From: Nocardioides cremeus
Lineage (GTDB): Bacteria > Actinomycetota > Actinomycetes > Propionibacteriales > Nocardioidaceae
DNA length: 64,000 nt
Assembly (NCBI RefSeq): GCF_030518195.1
Contig: NZ_JAULSC010000008.1
Span: forward strand, 106,504-170,503
Direction of reading: 5' to 3'
The translations under genes and the position numbers were made by a program. Positions 24,608 through 33,887 of this stretch are shown one piece after another. Positions within the stretch are counted from its first letter, which is position 1. Each line of letters starts with the position of its first letter. The notes beneath the pieces are model-generated. The model was not told the origin of the DNA. It saw nothing but the letters and a program-made list of their open reading frames with translations, and searched no databases.

Positions 24608-26536
24608 TCAGACCTCCACCTTGACGAGCTTGCTCATCCAGAACGCTCCTACGGCCAGCCACAAGGCGGCGCCGCCGAGCATGACCAGTCCTCGCGGGTC
24701 ACTGAAAAGGACCATGACGTACTCGCGCTGTGACATAAAGAGGAAGAGCAAGAAGAGCGGCGGCAAGCCGCCCAGCACGTACGCCGAGAGCTTGCCCTCG
24801 GCGGCGAGCGTGGAGACCTGCCGGCGGATGTAGGCCCGCTCGCGCATGGTCCCGGCGACGGTGTCGAGCAGCTCGGCGAGGTTGCCACCGACCTGGCGCT
24901 GGATGCGGATCGCCATCACCACCCACTCGAAGTCCTTGCTGTCGAAGCGCTCGGCGACCCCCTCGAGGGCCTCCTCGAGGGTGACACCGAGGCGGGTCTC
25001 GGCGAGCACCCGGCGGAACTCGCCGGCGATCGGCTCCTGGCCCTCGCGGACCACGGTGTCGACCGACTGGCTCAGCGACAGCCCGGCCGACAGCGACCCC
25101 GAGATCAGGCCCAGCGTCTCGGGCAGCAGCTCGTTGAACTTCTTGCGGCGCCGCGAGCTCCGGATCCCCAGGTAGAGCCACGGCCCGAGCACGCCGAGCA
25201 CGATCAGCAGCAGCGCGACGACGAGGCTGCCACCGCCGAGCAGCAGGCCGAGCAGCCCGGCGCCCACGACGATGCCGACGTGCACCAGCAGCCACTCGGG
25301 CGCCTTGAGCTCGCTGCCGGCGCTCTCGAGGCGGGCGGCGATGCGTGCCTCGAGGCCGCGGTTGCGCCGCAGCACCTGGCCGGCGGCCTCCTTGGCCTGG
25401 GCCAGCGCCTGCTCGGGGTCGACCCGTGCCGGAGCGGCGGCCGGCGATCCGGGGCGGCCGGTGGCGGCGGCGTACTGCTCGACGCGCTCGGCGGGGTCGG
25501 CGGCGACCTGGCGGCGCGGCACGAGCAGCACGGCGAGGGCGACCAGTCCGGCGCCCAGGCCCAGCACCCCCACCCACATCGTCCAGCCCGGCGCGCTCCA
25601 GCCGTTGTCGCTGCGCACCAGCTCGTCGACGCCGGTGCCGCCGGCGACGGACTCGGCCACCGGCACGAACGCCTCGGCGACGACCGGTCCGGCGGGGGAG
25701 TCGAGGGTGACGCGCACGGTCTGCTCGGTGGCGCCGAGGTCGGCGGGCACACCGGCGGTGACCAGCAGCTGGCGGTCGAGGGCGTCGGCCTCGGCGGCGA
25801 AGGCGGCCGCCAGCGCCCGGCTGGTCGCGGGCACGACGCGGCCGTCGCCGGCCACGGCGAGCTCGCGCAGCGTCGGCTTGGCGCCCTGCAGCGAGATGAC
25901 GTCGAGGCCGATGCCCGAGGCGGTCACGGCCGCGGTCGCCTCCGCCAGCGGGGTGGAGGTGGTGTCGGCGCCGTCGGAGAGCACCAGCACGGTGCGCTGG
26001 CCCTCGCTGCCGGCCAAGTCGACCGCGGCCAGCACGGCGTCGTGCAGGGCGGTGCCACGGCTCAGCGTCAGCGAGTCGACGACGGCGCGCGCGGCGTCGC
26101 GGTCGGCGGTGAGCACCTGGGGGGTGGCCACGTCGCCGGCGAAGGTGACCACACCGACCAGCACGTCGTCGGGGACCAGGGCGAGGAAGTCGCGGGCGGC
26201 CTGCTGCGCCGCCTCGAACCGCTCGCCCGACATCGAGTTGCTGGTGTCGATGGCGAGCACCGCGCTGCGCTGGACCGTGCCCGAGGAGCCGGCGGGCTCC
26301 GCCTGCGCCGGCACGCTCGCGCCGCCGATGCGCACCGCCACCGAGCCCGGGTCGACGTCGGCGTCGGCGGGCACCGAGACCAGCAGCGAGACGCCGTCGG
26401 CGGTGGGCTCGGCGTACGAGATGCTCGCGCCGTCACCGGCGGTGCCCGTCGCGGCCGCCGGAGCGACGCCCAGCAGCACGGGCGCCAGCCAGCCGAGCAG
26501 CGGCAGCAGCAGGAGGGACAGGGACCGGTTGCGCAT
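24608..26536 (-). CDS. tadB: VWA domain fused to TadB pilus platform protein
   Basis: 642 residues, about twice the usual TadB. Residues 1-29 are a signal peptide. Residues about 88-265 are a von Willebrand A domain with MIDAS motif D97-T-S99-N-S101. A membrane helix at about 325-345 leads to a normal TadB half with F domain at about 480-600 (LLPETLGLISGSLSAGLSLSQSV) and C-terminal helices. The VWA part would be extracellular and could bind a pilus component or a surface ligand through its metal site. ATG 26536 overlaps the tadA stop (TGATG). The frame is open much further upstream, but only as antisense of tadA. Confidence 0.9.
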   Translation of the reverse strand: MRNRSLSLLLLPLLGWLAPVLLGVAPAAATGTAGDGASISYAEPTADGVSLLVSVPADADVDPGSVAVRIGGASVPAQAEPAGSSGTVQRSAVLAIDTSNSMSGERFEAAQQAARDFLALVPDDVLVGVVTFAGDVATPQVLTADRDAARAVVDSLTLSRGTALHDAVLAAVDLAGSEGQRTVLVLSDGADTTSTPLAEATAAVTASGIGLDVISLQGAKPTLRELAVAGDGRVVPATSRALAAAFAAEADALDRQLLVTAGVPADLGATEQTVRVTLDSPAGPVVAEAFVPVAESVAGGTGVDELVRSDNGWSAPGWTMWVGVLGLGAGLVALAVLLVPRRQVAADPAERVEQYAAATGRPGSPAAAPARVDPEQALAQAKEAAGQVLRRNRGLEARIAARLESAGSELKAPEWLLVHVGIVVGAGLLGLLLGGGSLVVALLLIVLGVLGPWLYLGIRSSRRRKKFNELLPETLGLISGSLSAGLSLSQSVDTVVREGQEPIAGEFRRVLAETRLGVTLEEALEGVAERFDSKDFEWVVMAIRIQRQVGGNLAELLDTVAGTMRERAYIRRQVSTLAAEGKLSAYVLGGLPPLFLLFLFMSQREYVMVLFSDPRGLVMLGGAALWLAVGAFWMSKLVKVEV

Positions 26537-27978
26537 CAGATCCGGTCCGTGGCGAAGATCAGCGGGTCGACGGTGACGTTGGCGTAGGCCATCTTCTCCA
26601 GGAACTTCGGGCGCAGTCCGGTGGCGCGCAGCCGTCCGAGCGAGCGTCCCTCGCGGTCGAAGCCCAGCGAGCTGTCGAAGACGAAGATGTCCTGCAGCGT
26701 GATGACGTCGCCCTCCATCCGCTCCACCTCGGTGATGTGGGTGATGCGGCGGGTGCCGTCCTTGAAGCGGGTCTGGTGCACGACCAGGTCGACCGCGGAG
26801 GCCACCTGCTCGCGGATCGCGCGCACCGGCAGGTCCATGCCGGCCATCAGCACCATCGTCTCCATCCGCGAGAGCGTGTCGCGGGGGCCGTTGGAGTGCA
26901 GGGTGCAGATGGAGCCGTCGTGGCCGGTGTTCATCGCCTGCAGCATGTCGAGCGCGGAGGCGTCGCGGACCTCGCCGACGATGATCCGGTCGGGGCGCAT
27001 CCGCAGGCTGTTCTTGACCAGGTCGCGGATCGAGACCGCGCCCTTGCCCTCGATGTTGGCCGGGCGCGACTCCAGGCGCACCACGTGGTCCTGCTTGAGC
27101 TGCAGCTCGGCGGCGTCCTCGATCGTCACGATCCGCTCGTCGTCGGGGATGAACGAGCTCAGCACGTTGAGGGTGGTCGTCTTGCCGGCGCCGGTCGAGC
27201 CCGAGACGATCACGTTGAGCCGACCGCGCACGCACGCGTCGAGGAAGCCGGCGGTCTGGTCGGAGAGCGAGCCGAAGCGGATCAGGTCGGCCACGGTCAG
27301 CGGGTCGGCGGCGAACTTGCGGATGGTCAGCGCCGAGCCGTCGACGGCCAGCGGCGGCACCACCGCGTTGACGCGGCTGCCGTCGGGCAGGCGGGCGTCG
27401 ACCATCGGCGAGGACTCGTCGACGCGGCGGCCGATGCGCGAGACGATCTTGTCGATGGTGCGGCGCAGGTGGTCCTCGTCGGCGAACTTGGCCGTGACGG
27501 GCACCAGCCGCCCGCTCTTCTCGAGCCAGATCGAGTCGTGGCCGTTGACCATCACCTCGGAGACGTCGGGGTCGCGCAGGAACGGCTCGATCGGGCCGTA
27601 GCCGAGGATGTCGTCGGTGATCTCCAGCGAGACCCGCTGCCGATCGCTGCTCGAGAGCGGCCGGTCCTGCTTGCCGAGCACGTCGGCGAGCACGGAGCGC
27701 ACCCGCTGGTCGAGCTCGTCGGTGTCCATGTCGGCGTCGTAGAGGTGCGGGCCCAGCTGCTTGACCAGCTCGACGTGCACGCTGGCCTTGAGCTGCTCGA
27801 TGCGGTCGTCCTCACGACCGCCCAGCGAGCGCCGGGGCCCGGAAGCCGCCGCCGGCGCCGGTACGACGGCTGCGTCGGTCGGGCCGGCGGGCCCCAGCAT
27901 GGTGGGGTCCTCGGGCTCGGCGCCGGGGTCGGCCCCGGCGCGGCGGGCCGCGGCGAGCCGGTCGGACAGGCTGCTCAT
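26536..27978 (-). CDS. tadA: Tad pilus assembly ATPase TadA/CpaF
   Basis: Hexameric secretion ATPase that drives Flp pilus assembly, 480 residues. A disordered Ala/Pro-rich N-terminus (1-55) precedes an N-terminal domain and the GspE-type core with Walker A GSTGAGKTT at 260-268, an Asp box (IEDAAELQL) and a His box (AMNTGHDGSICTLHS). ATG 27978 overlaps the cpaE stop as ATGA. It is flanked by cpaE and the VWA-tadB gene in one operon. Confidence 0.95.
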   Translation of the reverse strand: MSSLSDRLAAARRAGADPGAEPEDPTMLGPAGPTDAAVVPAPAAASGPRRSLGGREDDRIEQLKASVHVELVKQLGPHLYDADMDTDELDQRVRSVLADVLGKQDRPLSSSDRQRVSLEITDDILGYGPIEPFLRDPDVSEVMVNGHDSIWLEKSGRLVPVTAKFADEDHLRRTIDKIVSRIGRRVDESSPMVDARLPDGSRVNAVVPPLAVDGSALTIRKFAADPLTVADLIRFGSLSDQTAGFLDACVRGRLNVIVSGSTGAGKTTTLNVLSSFIPDDERIVTIEDAAELQLKQDHVVRLESRPANIEGKGAVSIRDLVKNSLRMRPDRIIVGEVRDASALDMLQAMNTGHDGSICTLHSNGPRDTLSRMETMVLMAGMDLPVRAIREQVASAVDLVVHQTRFKDGTRRITHITEVERMEGDVITLQDIFVFDSSLGFDREGRSLGRLRATGLRPKFLEKMAYANVTVDPLIFATDRI

Positions 27979-29195
27979 CCTTCTCTCCTCATCCGGAAGC
28001 GGGCCTTGCCGCGGCTGGTGCCGTTCTGGGACTCCTGGGCGCCGGCCTGCTCGCCCTCGGGGGTGCTGCCGGTCCCGGCCGGGGCCGGCACGCTGTCTCC
28101 GGCCAGCGACGCGGCCAGGGCGCGCAGGGCGGTGCTGCCGGGGTGGTCGGGGGAGTCGACGACGAGCGGGACCCCGGAGTTCGTCGAGGCCGCGATGGCG
28201 ATCGACGAGCCGACCTGGGTGGCGATCGGCATGCCCAGGATCGCCTCGACCTTCTCGGGGCCGATCCCCACCGCGTCGTCGGCCCGGTTGAGCAGCAGGT
28301 GCCGGTGGCCCCGGGCGATGTCGAGCATGTCGAGGGTCTCGAGGGCCACCTTGACGTTCTTGAGGGTGGGCACGTCGAGGGTGGCCACGATGATGCACTC
28401 GTCGGTCTCGTCGAGGGCGGTCAGCACCTGCTCGTCGAAGGCCGGCGCGGTGTCGACGACCACGTGGTCGAACGACTCGCGCAGGGTGCGCAGCACCCGG
28501 GTGACCAGGGCCGGGGTGACCCGCTCGCGGGCGTCGGGGTGCGCCGGGGCGGCCAGCACCATCAGGGACTTGTCGTGGCGGGTCAGCAGGTCGTCGAGCT
28601 GGTCGACGTCGAGGTCGTGCTCGGAGCCGATGGCGTGCTCGATCGAGTGGGTGGGGAAGAGCTGCATGGTGATCGCGACGTCGCCGAAGGCCAGGTCGAG
28701 GTCGACCAGGCAGACCCGCCGGGCCCCGCCGTCGGCCAGCGCCAGCGCCAGGTTGACCGCCATGGTGGTCTTGCCGACCCCGCCCTTGGGCGAGAAGACG
28801 GTGACCACGCGACCGAGCTGGTGGGCCCCGCTGGGCCCGCGCAGCGCGACGTGCAGCTCGTGGGCACGGGAGACGGCCGCGGCCACGCCGGCGGTGTCGC
28901 CGTGAGGGACGACGTCGCGGGCACCGGCCTGCATCGCCCGGGTCAGCACGGCGGCGTCGACCTCGGTGCGCACCAGCACCACGCTGACGGTGGGCCGGGT
29001 GGTGCGCAGGTCCTCGCAGGCCTTCAGGGCGTCGTCGAGGTCGAGGTGCGGGCCGAGCACGACGGCGTACTCGTCGGGGTGCAGGTCGAGCCAGGCGCGC
29101 ATGCGCTCGGCGGAGTCGACGCCCTGGCTGCCGGACGGCAGCGCGTCGAGCAGGGCGGTGACCACTGCGTCCTCGGTGTCGGTGACGACGGGCAT
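27975..29195 (-). CDS. cpaE: Pilus localisation ATPase CpaE/TadZ (MinD-like)
   Basis: 406 residues. An N-terminal receiver-like domain (about 1-120) lacks a clear phosphoacceptor, as is common in TadZ proteins. It is followed by a deviant Walker ATPase of the ParA/MinD family (KGGVGKTT at 137-144, VCLVDLDLAFGD). The role is to place the pilus machine at the pole or membrane. The C-terminus is a basic, disordered tail. ATG 29195 has a strong AAGGAGG Shine-Dalgarno. It overlaps tadA by four bases and lies 62 bp after cpaB. Confidence 0.92.
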   Translation of the reverse strand: MPVVTDTEDAVVTALLDALPSGSQGVDSAERMRAWLDLHPDEYAVVLGPHLDLDDALKACEDLRTTRPTVSVVLVRTEVDAAVLTRAMQAGARDVVPHGDTAGVAAAVSRAHELHVALRGPSGAHQLGRVVTVFSPKGGVGKTTMAVNLALALADGGARRVCLVDLDLAFGDVAITMQLFPTHSIEHAIGSEHDLDVDQLDDLLTRHDKSLMVLAAPAHPDARERVTPALVTRVLRTLRESFDHVVVDTAPAFDEQVLTALDETDECIIVATLDVPTLKNVKVALETLDMLDIARGHRHLLLNRADDAVGIGPEKVEAILGMPIATQVGSSIAIAASTNSGVPLVVDSPDHPGSTALRALAASLAGDSVPAPAGTGSTPEGEQAGAQESQNGTSRGKARFRMRREG

Positions 29196-29257
29196 CGGTG
29201 CTGCCTCCTTCGGTGCGTCTGGGGGGAGAGGGGAGCCGGGCGGGGGCCGGGTGCGGC

Positions 29258-30004
29258 TCAGCCCTGGAAGAGGTTCTGCGGGGTGGTGGCCGGGGTCAGC
29301 TTCACCTTCGAGTCCTCGGTGAGCAGCGCGAACGACAGCTCGCCCTGGCTCTGGCCCAGCAGCACCTTCTGCATCTGCGGCTGGCTGACCGAGAGCGTGA
29401 TCAGGGTGCGGGGCAGGGTCTCGGCGACCTGCTCGCCGCCCTGGCCCTCGGTGGTCGTGGTGGTGGTGATCGGCGTGGTCGAGCCGACCGCGATCACGGT
29501 CACCCGGGTCAGCAGCACCCGGCTGTAAGCCTGGCCGGTGGTGGTGTCGGTGCCGTTGACGAAGATCGCGACCTCGGAGCCGGGGTTGACGAAGCCGGCC
29601 ACCCGGGCGGGGTCGGTGAGGTTGATCGACATCGCCATGTCGCCCTTGTCGGGGATCTGCAGGCGGGTCTCCTCGACGGCGCTGGCACCCAGCTTCTGCG
29701 GCACCACCTGCTCGCCGGGGAAGATGTCGGTCATCGCGACGTCCTGCTCGACGCCCTCGGTGGTGGTCAGGGCGCCGGGCAGGATCTGCCCGCGGGCCAC
29801 CGGCGCGAGGGCCAGCTTGCCGCCGGCGGCGGCAGCCGCGACCGTCTCGCCGCGCTCGATCTGCTGGGTCGCGACCAGCACCTCGGTGGTCTCGTAGGCG
29901 TCGCGGGCGCGGTTGTCGGCGCCCTGCACGTAGACCAGCACCAGCACGGTGCCCAGGGCTGCGACCACCGCAGCGGCGATCAGCAGTACTCGTCGACGAT
30001 CCAT
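29258..30004 (-). CDS. cpaB: Flp pilus assembly protein CpaB/RcpC
   Basis: 248-residue exported protein: an N-terminal signal/anchor helix (about 7-26), a SAF domain (about 40-105; VLVATQQIERGETV) and the RcpC-type domain. A run of threonines, PITTTTTTEG, lies at about 182-191. ATG 30004 is used; upstream in-frame starts are inside the leader. It is first in the Tad operon cpaB-cpaE-tadA-VWA-tadB-tadC-kinase-regulator. In a Gram-positive without a secretin its exact role is not established. Confidence 0.88.
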   Translation of the reverse strand: MDRRRVLLIAAAVVAALGTVLVLVYVQGADNRARDAYETTEVLVATQQIERGETVAAAAAGGKLALAPVARGQILPGALTTTEGVEQDVAMTDIFPGEQVVPQKLGASAVEETRLQIPDKGDMAMSINLTDPARVAGFVNPGSEVAIFVNGTDTTTGQAYSRVLLTRVTVIAVGSTTPITTTTTTEGQGGEQVAETLPRTLITLSVSQPQMQKVLLGQSQGELSFALLTEDSKVKLTPATTPQNLFQG

Positions 30005-30196
30005 CAGTGCTCTTCCTCCCGTGGGCGGCCGCACTGACGCGAGGTCCCCATGCTCCGCCCATCGACCCGGGCGCACACAGGTGCGCCCTCCTCCGTACCC
30101 CATGCTAGGTACGACGAGTGGACGGCGTGGTCGAAACGACTGGTCCAGACGGGTAAAGACTGAGCGGGTGTGACTAGACCCCGGGGGGCCGATCGG
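30005..30196 (-). promoter_or_regulatory. Upstream region of the tad operon
   Basis: This 192-base gap lies between the cpaB start and the 3' end of the acyl-CoA ligase gene. It holds a perfect hairpin (GGGCGCA at 30069-30075, TGCGCCC at 30082-30088) within the probable cpaB leader. Further upstream is GACTAGACC at 30172-30180, shared with the flp upstream region. Several AGTC elements on the minus strand lie between. I cannot assign -35/-10 boxes with confidence. Confidence 0.35.
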
Positions 30197-32002
30197 TCAG
30201 GCCGGGGGAGCGGCGTACAGCTCCTCGACGCGGGTGCGCTGCTCGCGCATCACGACCGAGCGCTTGAGCTTGAGGCTCGGGGTGAGCTGGCCGCCCTCCT
30301 CGGTCCACTCGTCGGGCAGCAGCACGAACTTGCGGATCGACTCGGCCTTCGAGACCGCCTTGTTGGCGTCCTCGACCGCCTTCTCGATCTCGGCGCGCAG
30401 GTCTGCGTCGTCGACGAGCGCTGCGGCGTCGGCCGGCTTGCCGTGCGCCTGCGCCCACCCGGGCAGCACCTCGCGGTCGAGGGTGACCAGCGCGGCGATG
30501 TAGGGCTGGCCGTCGCCGACGACGACGCACTGGTCGACCAGGGCGTGCGCGCGCAGGCGGTCCTCGAGCACCGCGGGGGCGACGTTCTTGCCGCCGGCGG
30601 TCACCAGGATCTCCTTCTTGCGCCCGGTGATGCGCACGAAGCCCTCGTCGTCGACCTCGCCCACGTCGCCGCTGTGGAACCAGCCGTCGGCCTCGAGGCA
30701 CTCGGCGGTGGCCTGCTCGTTGCCCCAGTAGCCGGCGAAGACCTGGCCGCCGCGGAACAGCAGCTCGCCGTCGTCGGCCACGCGCACGGCGGTGCCGGGC
30801 ATCGGGCGCCCCACGGTGCCGATGCGGGTCGACTCGGGGGTGTTCACGCACAGCGCGGCCGTCGTCTCGGTCAGGCCGTAGCCCTCGAGGATGCTCAGGC
30901 CGATGCCGCGGTAGAAGTGGCCCAGGCGCTCGCCCAGCGGAGCCCCGCCCGAGACGGCGAACTCGCAGCTGCCACCCAGCGCGTCGCGCAGCTTGGCGTA
31001 GACCAGCCGCGAGAAGACCGCGTGCGCCGCGCGCACCCGCAGCGGCACCCGGCCCTTGTCCTGCGCGCGCGACCAAGCGATCGCGGTCTCGGCGGCCTTG
31101 TCGAAGATGGCGCCCCGGCCCTCGGCCGCCGCCTTCTGCGAGGCGGTGTTGAAGACCTTCTCGAAGACCCGCGGCACCGCCAGGATGAAGGTGGGCCGGA
31201 AGACCTGGAGGTCGGCGAGCAGGTTCTTGATGTCGGAGCTGTGGCCCAGGCGGACCCGCTTCTTGACCGCGCCGACCTGGATGATCCGGGCGAAGACGTG
31301 GGCCAGCGGCAGGAAGAGCAGCGTCGCCGCGCCCTCGGACTCGAAGAGGGCGTCGAGCTCGTCGGTGGCCACGGTCAGCTCGAACATGAAGCTGCCGTGG
31401 GTGAGCATGCAGCCCTTGGGGCGCCCGGTGGTGCCCGAGGTGTAGATCAGCGTCGCCAGGTCGAGCGGGGTCGCGCTCGTACGCCGCTTCTCCAGCTCGG
31501 CGTCGTCGATGTCGGCGCCCAGGCTGGTCAGCACCTCGACCGCGTTGTCGGCGAAGGACCACAGGTGGTTGAGCTCGCTGAGCTCGGAGCGCACGGCAGT
31601 GACCCGGGCGACGTGCTCGGCCCCCTCGGCGACGACCGCACGCGCCCCCGAGTCGCTGAGGATCCAGCCGACCTGCTCCTGCGAGGAGGTCTCGTAGACC
31701 GGCACGGTGACCGCGCCGGCGAACCAGATGGCGTAGTCGAGCAGCGTCCACTCGTAGCGGGTCTTGGAGATCAGCGCGACCCGGTCGCCCACCTCGACGC
31801 CGGCCGCGACCAGGCCCTTGGCCACCCCGCGCACCTCCGCGAGGAACTCCGCGGCCGTGACGTCGCGCCACTCGCCACCGTCGGGGCCCGGACGGCTGAA
31901 GACCACCGCGTCGGGCGCCTGCTCGGCGTTGGCGACGACGTCGTCGGTCAGGTTGCCGGTCGCGGGGACCTCGATGGTCAGGGGCGTGGAGAACTCACGC
32001 AC
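30197..32002 (-). CDS. Long-chain fatty acid-CoA ligase (AMP-forming)
   Basis: ANL-superfamily adenylating enzyme of 601 residues, activating fatty acids to acyl-CoA through an acyl-AMP. The P-loop YTSGTTGRPKG is at about 190-200; GYGLTETT and the ATP-binding WFHSGDVGEVDDEGFVRITGRKKE hinge region are present, as is a C-terminal lysine region (SLKLKR). GTG 32002 (VREFSTPL) is favoured over ATG 32017 because AAGGAG sits six bases before it and homologues begin MREF. It is divergent from the SRPBCC gene. Confidence 0.9.
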   Translation of the reverse strand: MREFSTPLTIEVPATGNLTDDVVANAEQAPDAVVFSRPGPDGGEWRDVTAAEFLAEVRGVAKGLVAAGVEVGDRVALISKTRYEWTLLDYAIWFAGAVTVPVYETSSQEQVGWILSDSGARAVVAEGAEHVARVTAVRSELSELNHLWSFADNAVEVLTSLGADIDDAELEKRRTSATPLDLATLIYTSGTTGRPKGCMLTHGSFMFELTVATDELDALFESEGAATLLFLPLAHVFARIIQVGAVKKRVRLGHSSDIKNLLADLQVFRPTFILAVPRVFEKVFNTASQKAAAEGRGAIFDKAAETAIAWSRAQDKGRVPLRVRAAHAVFSRLVYAKLRDALGGSCEFAVSGGAPLGERLGHFYRGIGLSILEGYGLTETTAALCVNTPESTRIGTVGRPMPGTAVRVADDGELLFRGGQVFAGYWGNEQATAECLEADGWFHSGDVGEVDDEGFVRITGRKKEILVTAGGKNVAPAVLEDRLRAHALVDQCVVVGDGQPYIAALVTLDREVLPGWAQAHGKPADAAALVDDADLRAEIEKAVEDANKAVSKAESIRKFVLLPDEWTEEGGQLTPSLKLKRSVVMREQRTRVEELYAAPPA

Positions 32003-32008
32003 GTCTGT

Positions 32009-32014
32009 CTCCTT
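32009..32014 (-). promoter_or_regulatory. Ribosome binding site deciding the acyl-CoA ligase start
   Basis: AAGGAG on the minus strand, six bases before GTG 32002. If the alternative ATG at 32017 were the start, this sequence would be codons 2-3 and that ATG would lack a ribosome binding site. Confidence 0.55.
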
Positions 32015-32206
32015 CATGCTCTGCTCACGGTCCGGCCCGGTCGGGCTCGCGGTCATGCCCGCACCTGCGGGCACGCCCGCCGCGGCTCGGGGCGGGACGC
32101 GCACGGCACGTTACCGCCGCTGGGGGGCGCCGGCCCATCCGGTACAGTCGCCGCGCACTCGGGGGAGAGACCCGGGTCACCACCGGGAGGGACAGGGGGC
32201 AGCCAC

Positions 32207-32656
32207 ATGGCCGAGCAGACCACCTCGTCGATCGTGATCGACGCCACAGCCGCGCAGGTCATGGACGTGATCGCCGACTTCCCGGCGTACCCCGCCTGGG
32301 CCAAGGGCGTGAAGACCGCCGAGGTCCGCTCCACCATCGACGAGGGCCCCGAGGCCGGCCGCGCCCGCGAGGTCTTCTTCTCCCTCGACGTCTCCCCGAT
32401 CAAGGACGAGTACACGCTGGCCTACGAGTGGGACGGCGACCGCCAGGTCACCTGGACCCTCGTCGAGGGCAAGATGCTGCGGATGCTCGACGGCGCCTAC
32501 GTGCTGCGCGAGCGCGACGGCGCCACCGAGGTGACCTACCGCCTGGCCCTCGACGTGTCGATCCCGCTGATCGGCATGCTCAAGCGCAAGGGCGAGAAGA
32601 TCCTCATCGACACGGCGCTGAAGGGCTTGAAGAAGCGCGTCGAGCAGCTCGGCTGA
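32207..32656 (+). CDS. SRPBCC-fold (START/polyketide cyclase-like) protein
   Basis: 149-residue soluble helix-grip protein that probably binds a hydrophobic ligand. The typical N-terminus is present (SSIVIDATAAQVMDVIADFPAYPAWAKGVKTAEV), with a long C-terminal helix (LIDTALKGLKKRVEQL). It is 13 bases upstream of an ArsA-type ATPase and divergent from an acyl-CoA ligase, a neighbourhood common in actinobacteria; a lipid link is inference. Confidence 0.85.
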   Translation: MAEQTTSSIVIDATAAQVMDVIADFPAYPAWAKGVKTAEVRSTIDEGPEAGRAREVFFSLDVSPIKDEYTLAYEWDGDRQVTWTLVEGKMLRMLDGAYVLRERDGATEVTYRLALDVSIPLIGMLKRKGEKILIDTALKGLKKRVEQLG

Positions 32657-32669
32657 GCGGGGCCGCTGC

Positions 32670-33887
32670 GTGCGCATCCTGCTGTTCACCGGCAAGGGCG
32701 GGGTCGGCAAGTCGACCGTCGCCGCGGGCACCGCGGCGCTCGCCGCGGCCGCCGGGCACCGCACGCTGGTGCTGTCCACCGACGCCGCGCACTCCCTGGC
32801 CGACGCCTTCGGCGTGAGCGCCGGGCCCGAGCCCGCCGAGCCCACCGAGGTGGCCCCCCACCTGTACGTGCAGCAGGTCGACGCCCAGCGCAAGCTGCAG
32901 CAGTCCTGGACCGAGGTGCAGCACTACCTGCTGTCGGTGCTCGACGCCGCCGGCGTCGACCCGGTCGCCGCCGAGGAGCTCACCGTGCTGCCGGGCGCCG
33001 AGGAGGTGCTGGCCCTGCTCGAGCTGCGCCAGCAGGCGCTGTCGGGGCGCTGGGACGTCGTGGTCGTCGACTGCGCCCCCACCGCCGAGACGCTGCGCCT
33101 GCTCGCGCTGCCCGAGGCGCTGGGCTGGTACATGCAACGCGTCTTCCCCGCCGAGCGGCGCATCATCAAGGCCCTCAAGCCGGTGCTGACCCGCAGCGTG
33201 GGGGTGCCGATGCCCGGCGACGGCGTCTTCGACGCGATCGAGCGGCTGCACGCCGAGCTCGACGAGGTCCGCACCCTGCTCTCGGGCCCCGAGGCCAGCG
33301 TGCGGGTGGTGCTCACCCCCGAGAAGGTCGTGCTCGCCGAGGCCCGCCGCAGCTGGACCCACCTCTCGCTCTTCGGCTACCGCGTCGACGGCGTCGTGGC
33401 CAACCGCGTCTTCCCCAGCGCCGAGGGCGACGACTGGCGCGCCGGCTGGGTGGCCTCGCAGGCGGCGGTGCTCGAGGAGGTCGACCAGTCCTTCGCCGGG
33501 CTGCCCGTGTGGCGCTCCGAGTACCGCGCCGAGGAGCCGGTCGGCGTCGAGGCGCTGCGCCGGCTCGCCGAGCAGGTGTACGCCGGTGCCGACCCGCTGG
33601 CCGTGCCCACCGGGCCGGGACCCTTCAGCGTCGAGCGCACCGCAGGTGGGGCGCTGCTGCGCCTCGCGCTGCCGCTGGTGACCCGCGCCGAGGTCGACCT
33701 GGCCCGCAACGGCGACGAGCTCGTGGTCACCGTCGGGTCCTACCGCCGGCTGCTGACCCTGCCCGCCGGGCTGGCCCGCCTGCGCGTGGCCGGGGCGCGG
33801 GTCGAGGCCGGTGGCCTGCGGGTGCGCTTCGTCGAGCCCGAGCAGCAGGCCGCCGCGGGCGGCGTACGACAGGAGGCGGCGCGGTGA
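32670..33887 (+). CDS. ArsA/GET3-family ATPase
   Basis: Single-domain deviant-Walker ATPase, 405 residues, with P-loop FTGKGGVGKST at 6-16, switch I STDAAHSLADAFG and the A-loop region near VVDCAPTAETLRLL. The C-terminal part (about 310-395) adds an Hsp20-like beta domain (VERTAGGALLRLALPLVTRAEVDLARNGDELVVTVGS). Without an arsenic operon, and with lipid and sugar genes around it, it is more likely a chaperone-like or unknown-function homologue than an arsenite pump. GTG start; the stop overlaps the next start as GTGA. Confidence 0.85.
   Translation: MRILLFTGKGGVGKSTVAAGTAALAAAAGHRTLVLSTDAAHSLADAFGVSAGPEPAEPTEVAPHLYVQQVDAQRKLQQSWTEVQHYLLSVLDAAGVDPVAAEELTVLPGAEEVLALLELRQQALSGRWDVVVVDCAPTAETLRLLALPEALGWYMQRVFPAERRIIKALKPVLTRSVGVPMPGDGVFDAIERLHAELDEVRTLLSGPEASVRVVLTPEKVVLAEARRSWTHLSLFGYRVDGVVANRVFPSAEGDDWRAGWVASQAAVLEEVDQSFAGLPVWRSEYRAEEPVGVEALRRLAEQVYAGADPLAVPTGPGPFSVERTAGGALLRLALPLVTRAEVDLARNGDELVVTVGSYRRLLTLPAGLARLRVAGARVEAGGLRVRFVEPEQQAAAGGVRQEAAR

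Noticed and set aside
24608..27235. Single giant TadB protein starting inside tadA
   Set aside because: The upstream extension has no coding character in that frame; ATG 26536 begins a good signal peptide and couples to the tadA stop.
32670..33887. Arsenite efflux ATPase
   Set aside because: There is no arsB, arsC or arsR and only one ATPase half; neighbours concern lipids and sugars, so an arsenic role is unsupported.
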